Below are positions 36,801 through 48,238 of a DNA stretch of 64,000 nucleotides, piece after piece. The notes under the pieces are model-generated. The model saw only the letters and a list, made by a program, of their open reading frames with translations. It had not been told where the DNA came from and did not search any database. The position numbers were made by a program, and so were the translations under genes. This DNA is from Sipunculus nudus (Eukaryota > Annelida > Sipuncula > Golfingiida > Sipunculidae). The stretch's first letter is position 1. Every line of letters begins with the position of its first letter. The stretch lies in contig CM049312.1 of assembly GCA_026874595.1 (NCBI GenBank), positions 77,785,429 to 77,849,428 on the forward strand, read 5' to 3'.

Positions 36801-37440
36801 GTCCTAGTGGGGATTTGTTTGTCTATGTTCACATCTTTCGTCCTAGTGGGGATTTGTTTGTCTATGTTCAAAATCTTTCGTCCTAGTGGGGATTTGTTTG
36901 TCTATATTCACATCTTTCGTCCTAGTGGGGATTTGTTTGTCTATGTTCACATCTTTCGTCCAAGTGGGGAATAGTTTGTCTATGTTCACAACTTTCTTCC
37001 TAGTGGAGCGTTGTTTGTCTATGTTCACATCTTTCGTCCTAGTGGGGCGTTGTTTGTCTATGTTCACATCTTTCGTTCTAGTGGAGCGTTGTTTGTCTAT
37101 GTTCACATCTTTCGTCCTAGTGGGGCGTTGTTTGTCTATGTTCACATCTTTCGTCCTAGTGGGGTTTTGTTTGTCTATGTTCACATCTTTCGTCCTAGTG
37201 GAGCGTTGTTTGTCTATGTTCACATCTTTCGTCCTAGTGGAGCGTTGTTTGTCTATGTTCACATCTTTCGTCCTAGTGGGGCGTTGTTTGTCTATGTTCA
37301 CATCTTTCGTCCTAGTGGAGCGTTGTTTGTCTATGTTCACATCTTTCGTCCTAGTGGGGCGTTGTTTGTCTATGTTCACAACTTTCTTCCTAGTGGGGCG
37401 TTGTTTGTCTATGTTCACATCTAGCATCCTAGCGAGGTGT
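33830..37440. repeat. 39-bp T-rich minisatellite, about 92 copies
   Basis: The unit is 39 bp: 'catctttcgtcctagtgggg' followed by 'atttgtttgtctatgttca'. About 18 of 39 bases are T. The left part is mixed (gttcaaatc, aataacatc, gtaacatc variants). The right part (36990-37430) is a cleaner subfamily ending 'gcgttgtttgtctatg', with alternating gtgggg and gtggag. Since 39 is divisible by three, long open frames appear on both strands (33948-35096 and 35104-36225 on plus, 34320-35009 on minus). They are pure 13-residue repeats without unique ends, so I regard them as non-coding. Confidence 0.96.
34690..36674. repeat. 1164-bp block duplication inside the 39-bp array
   Basis: The order of variant monomers at about 34690-35510 is repeated at about 35854-36674. 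For example, 'tatagtaacatctttcgtcc' occurs at 34728 and 35892, and 'cacatcgtcatagtgggg' occurs near 35083 and 36247. The offset is 1164 bp, which is 30 monomers minus 6 bp. Similarity ends near 36674, where copy 2 reads 'ctttcgaattattggggcg'. Confidence 0.85.
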
Positions 37441-37815
37441 GATTTGTTTTTCTTTAGCTCGCAACTTTCGTCTCATTGAAGGGAGACGTTTTCCCACCAA
37501 CCTTTATATTACATTCATAGGGTTCATGGGGGTTCTTTAAATGGTTGTTTAGGTTTTTTATAGAAATACTAACATTTTCATTCTTTTTGTGTATGATTAT
37601 CATTCCAAAACCTGTCCCATCAAAAGACCATGGAATTATCCTTTGAAAAATGTAAAACATATAAAACGAAACCTAAGAATCAGTTTTCACACGAAGCAAG
37701 CAGAGGCTCAGCACCCGAAAGCTTGCAGCAAGAATACATCCAGCTAGTCTACATTAAGGTATCAAACTTCTATCAGACTCAATGTGATCTAGAACTTTAC
37801 ACTCAGAGAGCGGTG
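37441..37815. other. Unique AT-rich DNA after the 39-bp array, no gene seen
   Basis: No repeat period and no recognisable protein. An 87-codon plus-strand frame (37630-37893) runs into the MITE-like element at 37816 and has no known features. A 68-codon minus-strand frame (37454-37660) overlaps it. Confidence 0.55.
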
Positions 37816-38056
37816 ACCTCCGCCATATTCATGGCATTTTCAGAAATAAAATACAGCATTTTCCTTTTAAAAATTCCTGGATACAGATGGTGATCCAAAT
37901 CAATTGAAAGAAATTTTAAATAATTCTGCCTTGTATCACTATCCTGAACATTTCATTAAAAATTTCATCCGTTCTTAACTTTTTGAGTGCTAAAAGCAGA
38001 CAGACAAACAGATAAACAAAATAAACCAACGCCGCCATAAACATAACCCCCGCTTG
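37816..38056. mobile_element. MITE-like element, copy 1 (right end decayed)
   Basis: Shares an ordered set of words with 56551-56794: 'acctccgcc' at the left end, 'cagatggtgatcc', 'aaatttcatccgtt' against 'gaatttcatcaaaatccgtc', 'cagacagacaaacag' against 'cagacacagaataaatcgac', 'acgccg', and 'acataacccccgcttg' at the right end. The terminal 'gcggaggt' seen in the other copy is missing here, because the sequence turns to 'gcttgtacaaatcc'. I know sequences of this type as a widespread short element in aquatic animals but cannot give a reliable family name. It is non-coding. Confidence 0.75.
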
Positions 38057-38090
38057 TACAAATCCTCTCGATATATATTTACATATCAAC

Positions 38091-38093
<3 letters not shown>

Positions 38094-38151
<58 letters not shown>
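38094..38151. repeat. (TA)n microsatellite
   Basis: About 58 bp of uninterrupted alternating A and T. Confidence 0.97.
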
Positions 38152-38153
<2 letters not shown>

Positions 38154-39120
38154 CTTTTAATTACAAGTATTTGGAGACAATTGATATTTAGAAATTAAAC
38201 AGTTTTACGTTTTTGTCTCTGGGCATTTAATGAAATAAATCCATGTTTCCATAGATCAGAGTATCATGAAATTTTGGTTAATTTAACTTACAAGTCTCAA
38301 AGATATCGGATGTTTCTCAGACGATAAAAAAGGGAGTTAATAAATATTAACTCTCTACTATCAGTCCAGGAATCAATGCAAGAATACAAAATATTCTTTT
38401 TCCGTGCATATAATACCATAATTTGCATAATGCCAGATAGTAACAGTATATAGATATAGAGCTTATCGCTTCTCTGGTACTGTTTGCATTATACAATAAA
38501 AATAACCTTGGCAAAGAATATAATATTTAAATTCTACATGCAGTATAACATATAAAATAGTAACAGTTATAAATTTGTGTAATAATGTTTTTTATTTCTT
38601 TATCATGTCTTATAGTTGGTCGATTTTAGATCTATATATATGGCATATACAGGCGGTCTTTCGGATGATGGAATTCCCGATAATATTTAAAAAAAAGGTC
38701 TTTTGTTTTTTAAATGTCATTAAAGATGTGTTAAGTGAAACTAGTGTACAAATTAAACATAGTGTATACATTGCTGTGTTACTCTTGTGATAAGAGTAAC
38801 AAGGTTGCACACAGTCATTAAGACATTTCCCTTTTAAAAGCCCCCCCCCCCTGTTTTTATTATTTAGGCTCACGCATACATTTATACGAAGTATATAGAA
38901 GCACGCTTGGAAGACATTGCATGAAAATCTTAAATAACATATCTTTTTTTCGACATGTCCAACAACAACACATTATCTGCGTTACTTTGACCTTTTGGCG
39001 GGGTGCAAACAGGTAAACGCAGTCAATGTATTTTTTTAATGATTATGACACAAGCGACTCCATATTACTATAAACAATAGCACAGTTTGTATGGAAAAGT
39101 CAGCGAACTACAAAACACAT
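38152..39120. other. AT-rich DNA, no gene seen
   Basis: Contains a run of ten C at 38841-38850 and short overlapping frames on both strands (38575-38790 plus, 38610-38873 minus) that look like chance. Nothing else stands out. Confidence 0.55.
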
Positions 39121-39329
39121 CTGCTATAACGAACCGCCTGAACCAGTGTCTAAATCTGCCCGGGGCGAGTGCTGTCAGTTGTTCGCCAGTCTGTATATGA
39201 CTTCTTCAAGAACAAACTACCCGAGAGCTATAAATCTATCTTATATATTTAACTTCAAAGACAGCTCTAAACAATATCAGACGTTGTAAACAGTCAATTG
39301 ACGGGTTTTCCGTGCCCCTTTAAGTCTTT

Positions 39330-39560
39330 TTGTCCTCTTAAAGTTCACTTGTAATGGATTTGCTTAGGCTGACCATTAAGTTTAAGCTCGGCTGGCGAAG
39401 ACCCTGGCACACGTTGTTTATGCAGGATTCTTTGGCTCACTCCCAAACCACGCCCACCGCGTCTGTAAAAAAAGCTCATGAATAATAAATAAAGCACCGG
39501 TAGTCTGTCCCCATATATGGAATCTCAGGTCCCGCCTCCAAATAAAACAGCTATGTTTCC
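39330..39560. promoter_or_regulatory. GC-richer island with a perfect CArG box
   Basis: Within AT-rich DNA this stretch holds 'ccatatatgg' (39511-39520), a perfect match to the CC(A/T)6GG box bound by SRF-type factors. Close by are 'cccgcctcc' (39531-39539) and 'accacgccca', which resemble GC/CACCC-box motifs. No coding frame accompanies them. Single motifs are weak evidence, but their clustering in an island of different base composition makes a regulatory element plausible. Confidence 0.35.
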
Positions 39561-39909
39561 GTTTTATTAACACGACATACGGTCAGACATTGATATTATA
39601 CACGAACTAAGTTTCATTTACAGACATTATTTTGGTGTTTATTATGAAAAAAAAGATTACTGCTCAGTTTTGGGGTAAAAATGTTCTTCTTTTTCTCGAT
39701 TTGTCGGAATAAAAACTAATTACGTTACCAAGACGAACCAAATATCAGTTACAGCAGACAATGTCGTTTACAATAGTAATCATCGCATATCTTTTTTTCA
39801 GTAGATATAATCATTTCCTAGGGTTTTGAAGTAAATCCACTCTGATATAAATAAGAAAAAGAATGTTGATAAAACATCCTTTTTCAAACTGATACAGTGT
39901 GGTTAGAAG

Positions 39910-40127
39910 TCAATTAGCCTTGCCTTTCGGTTCACAAAGGAAACACAGGTGCCTCGAAAGTTCGCAATGAGGTAAAAAATACAAATGCAATGAATAAAGG
40001 ACATAAAAAAAGGTTAATACATTATATGTACAAAAGAAACATATAAGAATTTGCTGAGCAAGAATGTGTGATTGGTTATCCCTGCAGATTTCTCGCACAG
40101 AGACTTTATATACATACTATAACACGT
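39910..40127. other. AT-rich DNA, no gene seen
   Basis: Holds a 62-codon minus-strand frame (39910-40098) with a start codon and no recognisable feature. It is bounded on the right by the C run and (CT)n tract. Confidence 0.5.
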
Positions 40128-40158
40128 CCCCCCCCCCCCCACTCTCTCTCTCTCTCTT
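40128..40158. repeat. Poly-C run followed by (CT)n
   Basis: Thirteen C in a row (40128-40140), then 'actctctctctctctctt'. The same arrangement, C run then (CT)n, occurs again at 47022-47067. Confidence 0.9.
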
Positions 40159-40159
40159 A

Positions 40160-41430
40160 CCTGCAGACACAAACACAGACACGCACACCCTTTTTATAAG
40201 ATATATTTTATGATACTGTAGATAATAAAAAACATGAAAACAACTTGCAATGTTGGCAGAAAAAGATTTTACACGTCAATTCCTTCATCTTTTCAGTTCC
40301 AGCCATGCACAATACTAAAAAAAAACTGATATTTATACATCGAAATAAAGTAGTTTAATTCTGCCGCATAATTGGCGCAATTCGGTATAATTCAATATGC
40401 AATACGGCATTTTATAATTTTTATATCTTCAATGATATTCATTCTTATTATTCATTCATTTTTTAATTAGTAAATCCTTTTATTCTGCATAAATCAAACA
40501 ACAATTAAATTTAAGGAATGAATACATATGTCAAGACATTGTAGATAATATAAACTTTTACCGCTGTCAGAATTGCCTTGTTTGATGAATATATGTATTA
40601 TATATTAACTATATAAGTATTGGTATAATTTTATGACAATTTTATGACATTCTACGTGAACAGATTAATAATAATGGTATAAATTCCAGGAAAATAATTT
40701 TGTTGACAATATTCTGCAATTTCATTCAGCAACTGATTTAACTTTTTTTCGATTTTATTTTCAAGTCTAGTATATAAAATGTTGTTGTTTTAAAGTGTAT
40801 TTTATCATTTTAAAAATTTACAAATTTCAAATATTAACTTGAAAATCTGTCTTATCTTTAAAACTTTTAGTGTGTGCTCATGATTAAGTTCTAAATTATT
40901 ATGAAATTATGGATACAGATTTTAGAAGAAATCAATATTTAATTTTGCAGTTAATTTTCTGTCTCTATATTATCCTTTATCTTAACTTTATTAATATGTT
41001 ACTACATGTTACGATTACTATGTAACTACACCTCGGCTATCCATCTAAAAGTTTAATTAAGTAATCAACAGTAGTGAAAATTTATAAAAGAAAGAAAATA
41101 ATAAATAAATTTAAAAATTGTGAATACATCATCATCATGTTGATCATTGAAGTACGGTTTATAAAGTTACCATAAATGTAATTCATTGGAAAAAACAAGG
41201 ACCATACATTGATTAAGACGGAATACATGGCCAAACATATTGCGGGTGGAGGAAAGAACATTGCATGTGTGTAGGGCATTAAAAGTTGATGTTTTATCAA
41301 TTATTTTATACTGATTGTAACATGCATGAATGAATAATAAGAACTTGTTCCATCTGTTCATTTTATCCGACCCCTTCATACACCCGCCCCTTGAAACACA
41401 CCTGAATAGGATATCGCCCTGAGGGTGAAA
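40160..41430. other. Very AT-rich DNA, no gene seen
   Basis: Long A/T-rich stretches with frequent stop codons in all frames. Two overlapping minus-strand frames (41082-41300 and 41167-41379) are short and featureless. Confidence 0.6.
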
Positions 41431-41439
41431 AAAATATCA

Positions 41440-41690
41440 GTCGATCACTTGACCCCTATTGCACTGGAACTCATATCAAAATTACCCCGCATTATATATT
41501 CTCGGCTATTGTGCAAGTCCAGCCCTGCACGCATACAGGCCTCCCACCCCAGCCCAGCTTGCCTGTTGGGACAGCCATAAAACAGCCACTTGTAGGATTT
41601 CCAGCTCTCACTATAAACAACTCTGTTTGATTAGAGTTCACGATTTTTTGGGCACATACAGATTACAAGTATCTTAATTGTGTGTAAGAG
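41440..41690. promoter_or_regulatory. GC-richer island, possible conserved non-coding element
   Basis: About 250 bp of clearly higher GC content than the surroundings, with C-rich words such as 'ggcctcccaccccagcccag' and the Hox-like word 'gccataaaac'. A 72-codon frame spans it (41459-41677) but resembles no protein I know. The function is unknown. I list it because islands like this recur through the right half of the window. Confidence 0.25.
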
Positions 41691-41699
41691 GCACAACTG

Positions 41700-44090
41700 C
41701 ATGAGACTTATGGACCTCTTTTTTCGCCTGCTATTATAATACAACTGTATTATTAAGTATTCGTTTCATGTTGGTTTCAAATAACTCATATACATGTACG
41801 TACACACATGGAATTTTTCATTTGTGAAAATCTAACACTTAGTTATCTCGTGCGGAATTTATTAAAATATACTTCAACTCAGATACAAATTAGAAGAATT
41901 TACCGCTGTTACCCTTTGTATCCAGAGGAGAGCTCCTAAATTTGATAAAAATAATCAAATATAGCATGTTTTAGATCTATAAAACATGAAGCGAAATAAA
42001 TACTGTATAGGAATTGGTATAGGAGTTTAGATGTTAAGCGCAAAAGGAACGAAATCCAATATATTTCTGGAAATTTAGATATCATATAACAAGGCAGAAT
42101 TTCTGATTACATAAGTAGTTTTACGAATCAGATTTTAGCAAAATTCAGTTAGGTTATTTGTGTATGATCACTTGAATGTCATTTGTTGGAATTTAATATT
42201 TAAGTAACAACACAGCCAATCAGTTATATATAAATACAATAATATTAATTGTATCAAAGAGAGTTCACTTATAGTCTTGCAGAGGAATGATATTTTTCAT
42301 TTTAACTTCAGTGATTTAAAATGAAAAGATATATTTATATAGTATAACTTCTTAAACTATAATATACCAATTCCATTATCTATGCCGCGAGCTAACGAGG
42401 TTACATTTCTGTCATGGGTATGATTGTTTTGTGTGTAACACAAATCTTCATGTCATGCAGAAAAAGTTAACCATAAAGATGAACTGGTTAACATTGAAAA
42501 TTTAAATGGAAAACATGAAAAAGCAATTTGTCCAAATTTATTTTAATCTGTTATGATAATGATTATGTTGATATTATGCTTAGTCTTTTATCTAATTATA
42601 TACAAATTAATTAAATCAATTGTAATATTGTCTAAGTATACCGGTTTAATGAAAGGAAGAGTGAATCAAAAACATAAAATCTTTTTAGAGGAAGAGAAAG
42701 AATTCTTTTGATCTTATATAGATGCAGTATATGAACAAACATATACTGTCCACACACCAGCGTATTTATTTTGTAATTATAACTAGGAAGGGTAAACATG
42801 AACATGCACGATATACTGGAGAACATGCATAGATAAATGTTATCAATTTAAGAAAGAGGTAGGGCTGCATCGTACCCACAGCAGGAGACTAATTAAAATG
42901 AAAATGATCTTTCTATAAATCAATTTATCTAACTGATATCCAAACGGTTTAATATATAATATTTCAAATAACATAGTTTATACAATAATTGAACTTATGA
43001 TACTGCTCCTAATAATCAATAATGCCCATTTTATATGTTCATAAATGTGATTGATATTCTGAAATGCAACTTGAATTATTATGAAGAAAATTGATGGTAT
43101 TTGATATATATCATATATATGATTGTTTTGAATTAAATCTCTTATAATTACTCGCGCATGCGCAAATACGGACATCTGCTAGTAAATATAGTTCCAAGGA
43201 AAGTAAGGGTTATGTTTATAAAATTGTTCGCAAAATTAGTGTTTAGTGTCGGTTCTATGCATGCATTTCCTCTACGTATTATACATTTCTGAAGAAGCAA
43301 TTTAATTTGGAAATACCAAGTTATTTAATATTTATCTTACATGCCATGCAGTACACCTTTTCTTAATTAATTAAAAGTATTCCCAAGTCTGGATCAGGCA
43401 AACAAATATCACCAGATATTTTGGTTATTATATAATTCTTTTTCAATCTTTATCATATTACACGAACAGAATTAACACTCACGACAATTTAACGGCCATG
43501 ACGGTATATATGTGCTATACCATCTATTAATGATGATTCTACTATTATAATATGCCAATATACATGATCCATGTAAAGGTATCACTTATTGACACATCCC
43601 TGTTTAGATGGTCTGTTTATATAAAAAAAAATATTTAATTCTAGATATTACTTCCAATAATGATTCGATATGATATTTCTCCATGCATATATGTTTATAT
43701 ACGCCGTTAGGGCATAACGTCACATTTTAACGCCACATTTTGTAGTCCCTCCTTAAAATATTTGACATTTTTGTGTAGTAACAAATTCAAGAGAAATATA
43801 GAATTAAAAATTTTAAAGTTGTGACAGAATATACATTTCCCATGTTATTATTTTGATATCAATTCACTATTTCATACAATATTTTATAATAATTTGTTTC
43901 TTAATTATTGCCATGCACGTTTTCAAAACTTCGCTTGTGCTGTTTCTACTTTTTATTAAAAAATAAATCGATATTTAATAATTAATTTACTGTTCATTTT
44001 CAACAAATTATATCAGTTTATACTTGCCAAATATACATGATAAACCCGGAATAGTTAAAATTGGAAAGTAGTTATACTTAAACCTGTGCA
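41700..44090. other. Very AT-rich DNA, no gene seen
   Basis: No open frame above 65 codons, no tandem array and no clear mobile element. It contains scattered short TA runs. Confidence 0.65.
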
Positions 44091-44099
44091 AACAGTGTG

Positions 44100-44640
44100 G
44101 CTATGTCGCAAGTTAATGTGTTGCCAGTCAGGGCAGAATCAACATTTGAAGTCGAAAACTTAGCATAAAGACCTCAAAGGTCAAAGGTTTGTACCTATTG
44201 ACCTCATACCTCGGGGGGAATTGAACTTCCCATTGTATAAAACATTGCCGTATTTTAGCAACTGATCTTATCATAAGGCAGACGCCAGTGTTACGGGTCT
44301 AAACCAAACAAGTCTGGTCGGCTTTTAAGCTCTGAAGCGCGCAGTGACAAATCGCCAATAGACGCACTGTCAAACGCGAAGCCTTAGGTTTGTAAGTGCA
44401 CTTGAGAAACAAGCATACGTTCCGTTTCTGTCACGAAAACTGCTTCTTTTGTGGCCGACAAATGCGGAAACACGCCTCTGTCAGATGTTGAAGACAAGGC
44501 CGCATGTCTTTATGAAAACAGTATTGTTGCTACAAGCCGAGAGTTCATGTTTTGGCTGAAGCTTACCGGGCTAATTAAGGGCCACCTGGCCAAAGACAAG
44601 TTAGATTTATTTGACGATTACCGTGTAAATATTTGAAAAA
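44100..44640. promoter_or_regulatory. GC-richer island with a nuclear-receptor-like element and a short open frame
   Basis: 'aggtca' (44178-44183) is followed at once by 'aaggtt', a DR1-like arrangement, and then by an inverted half-site 'tgacct' (44199-44204). This is the kind of sequence bound by nuclear receptors such as HNF4- or RXR-type proteins. Downstream, a plus-strand frame open from 44406 to 44638 has balanced composition and ends '...DKLDLFDDYRVNI'. It lacks an ATG near its beginning, so if real it would be a 3' exon. I do not recognise it. Regulatory and exon readings are both open. Confidence 0.3.
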
Positions 44641-45810
44641 TGGGCGTTCTTGTCAGTCTCAGTATCCTCTGACAGCCCCGTGGTAATTATATATGTATCA
44701 CCGATACTAATTTCGTGAATAAAGGAACTTCCAATGAATTTGATTCCATCTTCAAGTTCTCTCTGGAGCTTATGCGCCATATTGTAAAATGTTATCTTAA
44801 ATGTCACTTTTTCATGTATGAACTGATATTCCATAACGCCATATTGTACATGCGATGATATAGTATTAATACAGTTCTAACATGGATGACAATAATAATA
44901 ATAATATATAATAATTATGGAATGATCATACAATAAATATGCTTTTTGAATGGAATGAGGATGGCCGGTAAGGTGTCCAAGTAAGTTAATATAGCTTAAT
45001 TAGGTACAGCACAGGGAAGGGGTTAAATTTGTTCTGATTATGTTTGTAAAATACAAGTTACTCTATCATATACACGTGCGCTAAACTATGTCATGGACAG
45101 CATTAGGAATTATGTGAGATCGTGCAGTTATATGATGCCAGCCTCGTTTTGGGATGAATGATCGCGCCGTAAATTGACTGAAATAACATCCCTTTGTTAT
45201 TGTTACTGATCACAGTTAATTTTGTGGTCAGTCTATTTGGCTATGCAGTAATACGATCTTTCCAAAACGAACAAAAAGTCAGTTTGGGGAGTTCATTACG
45301 GCAAATGGCATCACCGCTATTTATAAACAGGACTTATTTTCTTAAATTAATTTGATCAAATAATTAAAGTAAATAATTTAAGAAAAAAAATGATCAACCT
45401 GTATCTTTATTTTGGAGCACATACAGACAAGCTTACCTAAACATAATGTTGCAACACTAATAATTATTTTCTTAATTAATGATTCATTCGTTCATAGATA
45501 CCAATCGATACTTGTCAGGTAAATAAAAATATCAATTTTAATGTTTAAAACAATATGCCATTATTTATAATATCATTGCCTAAAAATAGGTGCATATAGT
45601 CGTAAAAGGACATGAATATTTTAAAATAAATTTTGACTATTGCTTATATCTCATTACTTGAATATCTTATTATTAAAGTCAGACATGAGACACTTCCTCG
45701 CATTGTAATCAATATATCTACATTGTCTGGCACAGAAATATTTATCAATATAATCAAGTACTAATGCAAACGAAATTATCAGATTTACTGGTCGTTGTGC
45801 GGCATAATTC
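44641..45810. other. AT-rich DNA, no clear gene
   Basis: A minus-strand frame with ATG start (44607-44834, 75 codons) overlaps the end of the plus-strand frame above and has no known family. The rest is AT-rich with a short AAT run near 44895. Confidence 0.5.
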
Positions 45811-45814
45811 ATTA

Positions 45815-45817
<3 letters not shown>

Positions 45818-45859
<42 letters not shown>
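45818..45859. repeat. (TA)n microsatellite
   Basis: About 42 bp of alternating A and T. Confidence 0.95.
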
Positions 45860-45862
<3 letters not shown>

Positions 45863-46236
45863 TAATTGTTATATTATCGCAATTATAAATTAATAATAAT
45901 TTCATATCTGATAGTTGACTGCATGGTACCAACGTTTGCGAAAAAGCTACGGTCGTCAGGATTAACTGGGATTGACGCGGGGTATAATAAGTATTAACCG
46001 TATAAAATAATTAAAACATTGCACAGAGACAGAAAAACTGTTATTAGCAGATGATGATATAATGATGATAGGAAGTAAAATGATAAATTTTTATTAAAAC
46101 GAGGTAGATGTATATCTCGCTTTTATATTTTTGTTGTTATAATTTCCCTAATTAATCCCTTTAATACAACATGTTTTAAGTAAGTTTTAGGTAAGGCCAA
46201 ACCTAGGAACTGAAAATATATATCCCTTCACGACGA

Positions 46237-46238
<2 letters not shown>

Positions 46239-46301
<63 letters not shown>
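46239..46301. repeat. (TA)n microsatellite
   Basis: About 62 bp of alternating A and T following 'cgacgaag'. Confidence 0.95.
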
Positions 46302-46303
<2 letters not shown>

Positions 46304-46499
46304 CTTAGGCGTAAATAAATACACCGGTTTGACCCCGTGAAAGTGTATTGCCGGTTATGAGGTACTTCTACAATAGACGAGGCGGCAGGCAAGCAATAAA
46401 CTATATACATCCCTAATAAACCGGGAAAATTATGCATGCTCTAAACAGCAGATACATGACTACTTGATTCACCATAATATCCCGAGATATAAACAAGTC

Positions 46500-46790
46500 G
46501 ACCTGCCTGTGCGTGTATATTAAGCGCATATATAACATCCAAAAATCGGAGACAAGCGGGCCCTAGTGTCGGCGCGGAGCCCAGATAAATCTCGTATATT
46601 ATTGTGAGAATGACGCGAGAGGTTACGGGTTGACAATAACGGCGAAATATAGCGCCATGAAATGTGTACCTGCGCGGTCCCTGCGTGTCGCCTCAGGGGT
46701 AGGAGCTGTAAAACTTGCACCGTATCCCCTGGGTAAGGCGCGTTCATGGCGACGCCCGACGCCACATCGCAAGGGCCATAATAAAATTCA
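46500..46790. promoter_or_regulatory. CpG-rich island, possible promoter or conserved non-coding element
   Basis: Unusually many CpG words for this AT-rich region, including 'gtcggcgcggagccc', 'atgacgcgag', 'acctgcgcggtccctgcg' and 'gcgacgcccgacgcc'. An 81-codon minus-strand frame (46520-46765) is open but unrecognised. Dense CpG in AT-rich DNA is compatible with an unmethylated promoter or enhancer. I see no TATA box in the expected place. Confidence 0.3.
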
Positions 46791-47021
46791 TATTTAATAA
46801 CGGGGTGTTATGTACTGAACTATGTTACATACGGCATATATAACCCCCCTGGTCGCACGGTGACGGGACTGCTCAGTCCTTTGTGTGCTTTTATTAACAT
46901 GTTTTATTGCTGTTATCGTCAGTTCATCCTCCAAGCTTTGTGTATATACAAAGGGTCTTGTACAGCTTGTAATGATATGTTTGTTATGTATCCTTAATGG
47001 ACACGAGGAATACCGCATGCT

Positions 47022-47030
47022 CCCCCCCCC

Positions 47031-47067
<37 letters not shown>
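47022..47067. repeat. Poly-C run followed by (CT)n
   Basis: A run of C (about 47022-47030), 'aa', then alternating C and T to 47067. Open frames on both strands here (46794-47105 and 46885-47091) read through the simple repeat and are not genes. Confidence 0.92.
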
Positions 47068-47071
<4 letters not shown>

Positions 47072-47109
47072 ACTCCACCTTCGCATTATAGCTTTGCCTC
47101 GTCAATTAA

Positions 47110-47800
47110 GTACTTCCTGAAAAGCACAATTATATATGAATGTGCATGTCTGTTTGATATTTTTGTTTTATTGAGACGAAGCAATATGTGCATGCATCAC
47201 CGGCATGTTATTCATTTGATGAATATATTGTGTTCGAAGTGAAATAAAAAATCCTTGGACTGTATGAGTGACTTTGAATTGGGAAACTTTACCAAAGTCC
47301 TATTCGTAATTTATCAACATAACTTCCACGAGTCGCACGAATTTAAGCCTTGTCATTAAACAGCATTTATAATAAATAATATGAATAATAAAGCAACAAA
47401 TATATAAAAAATAACAGACCAATATACTTTGTTTGCTAGAACAATTAGATTATCTTGAATTATAATTTCTAGACGTTATATTATGAAGCCATACCCCATG
47501 TCCAAATGCAGGACCTACATGGGATCAATTGAGATTACGAATTCTAATTCAAGCATTTTATGAATATTTAATTCAATTTCAATTCAAAATGGAACTATAT
47601 CATATAAAAATTCAATTCAAATTATTGTAAACTATTCGAATACGATTAGAAATGTCAAGAGTTTCCAATCTTATTATAAAATGGCATTTAATCGGGAAGT
47701 GTGCTGATTTTCTTGCGACTGAGGTTGAGATTATAAAGCTTTATTTCGGCTGCTTTTAAGTTACTGAATTCTCATGTGACGTCATGAAGCGATACAGTAA
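47110..47800. other. AT-rich DNA, no gene seen
   Basis: A/T-rich with repeated 'aattcaa'-type words between 47540 and 47640. It contains one full TGACGTCA site at 47777-47784. Confidence 0.55.
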
Positions 47801-47804
47801 AATC

Positions 47805-47980
47805 TCGATATTACCACCACCACGGGCACCTCGATGAAGTGGCCGCATTTTCAAGGTGGTCGTGTTAGTGAGGTCTTATATAAAGAAAAAAAAAGAATCG
47901 GGACCGTACACATGTGGTCGTTATGTTGAGGTGGTCGCTGAACTGAGGTGGTCGCTAGACCGTGGTGGTTGTTAGGCAAT
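47805..47980. repeat. Dispersed 'ggtggtcg' element
   Basis: Starts 'acagtaaaatctcgatatta', then carries 'aaggtggtcgtgttagtgag', 'gaggtggtcgctgaact', 'gaggtggtcgctagacc' and 'gtggtggttgttaggc'. The last three form short internal repeats of about 17-19 bp. The word 'ggtggtcgtgtta' is identical to the start of the 31-bp satellite monomer at 4085-8515. Opposite-orientation relatives ('aagaccacc' words) lie at 52195 and 52855. It is non-coding. Confidence 0.55.
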
Positions 47981-48238
47981 TTTTACTTTATAATATCTGT
48001 GTGACTTTAGACAATTCCGAGGAAAGATAATAGTCCGTAAGTTAGAGGGAACCACCTTGCCCTTTCACATCAACGAGCAAACATACTTTTTTCTTATTGT
48101 AATATTTCTACACATTTTTTAAAAAGATATTTACATTGAATAAATTGACTCAGTAGTGGTTCTGGGTGTTATTTGGACTACGACTGAAGATTTCGTCTAT
48201 ATTCTATTAAAATGACCATATCTCCATAGCTTTTCTAC

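Noticed and set aside
46794-47105. A 103-codon minus-strand protein with Arg-Glu repeats
   Set aside because: The repeat is the (CT)n microsatellite read as GA codons. There is no other support.
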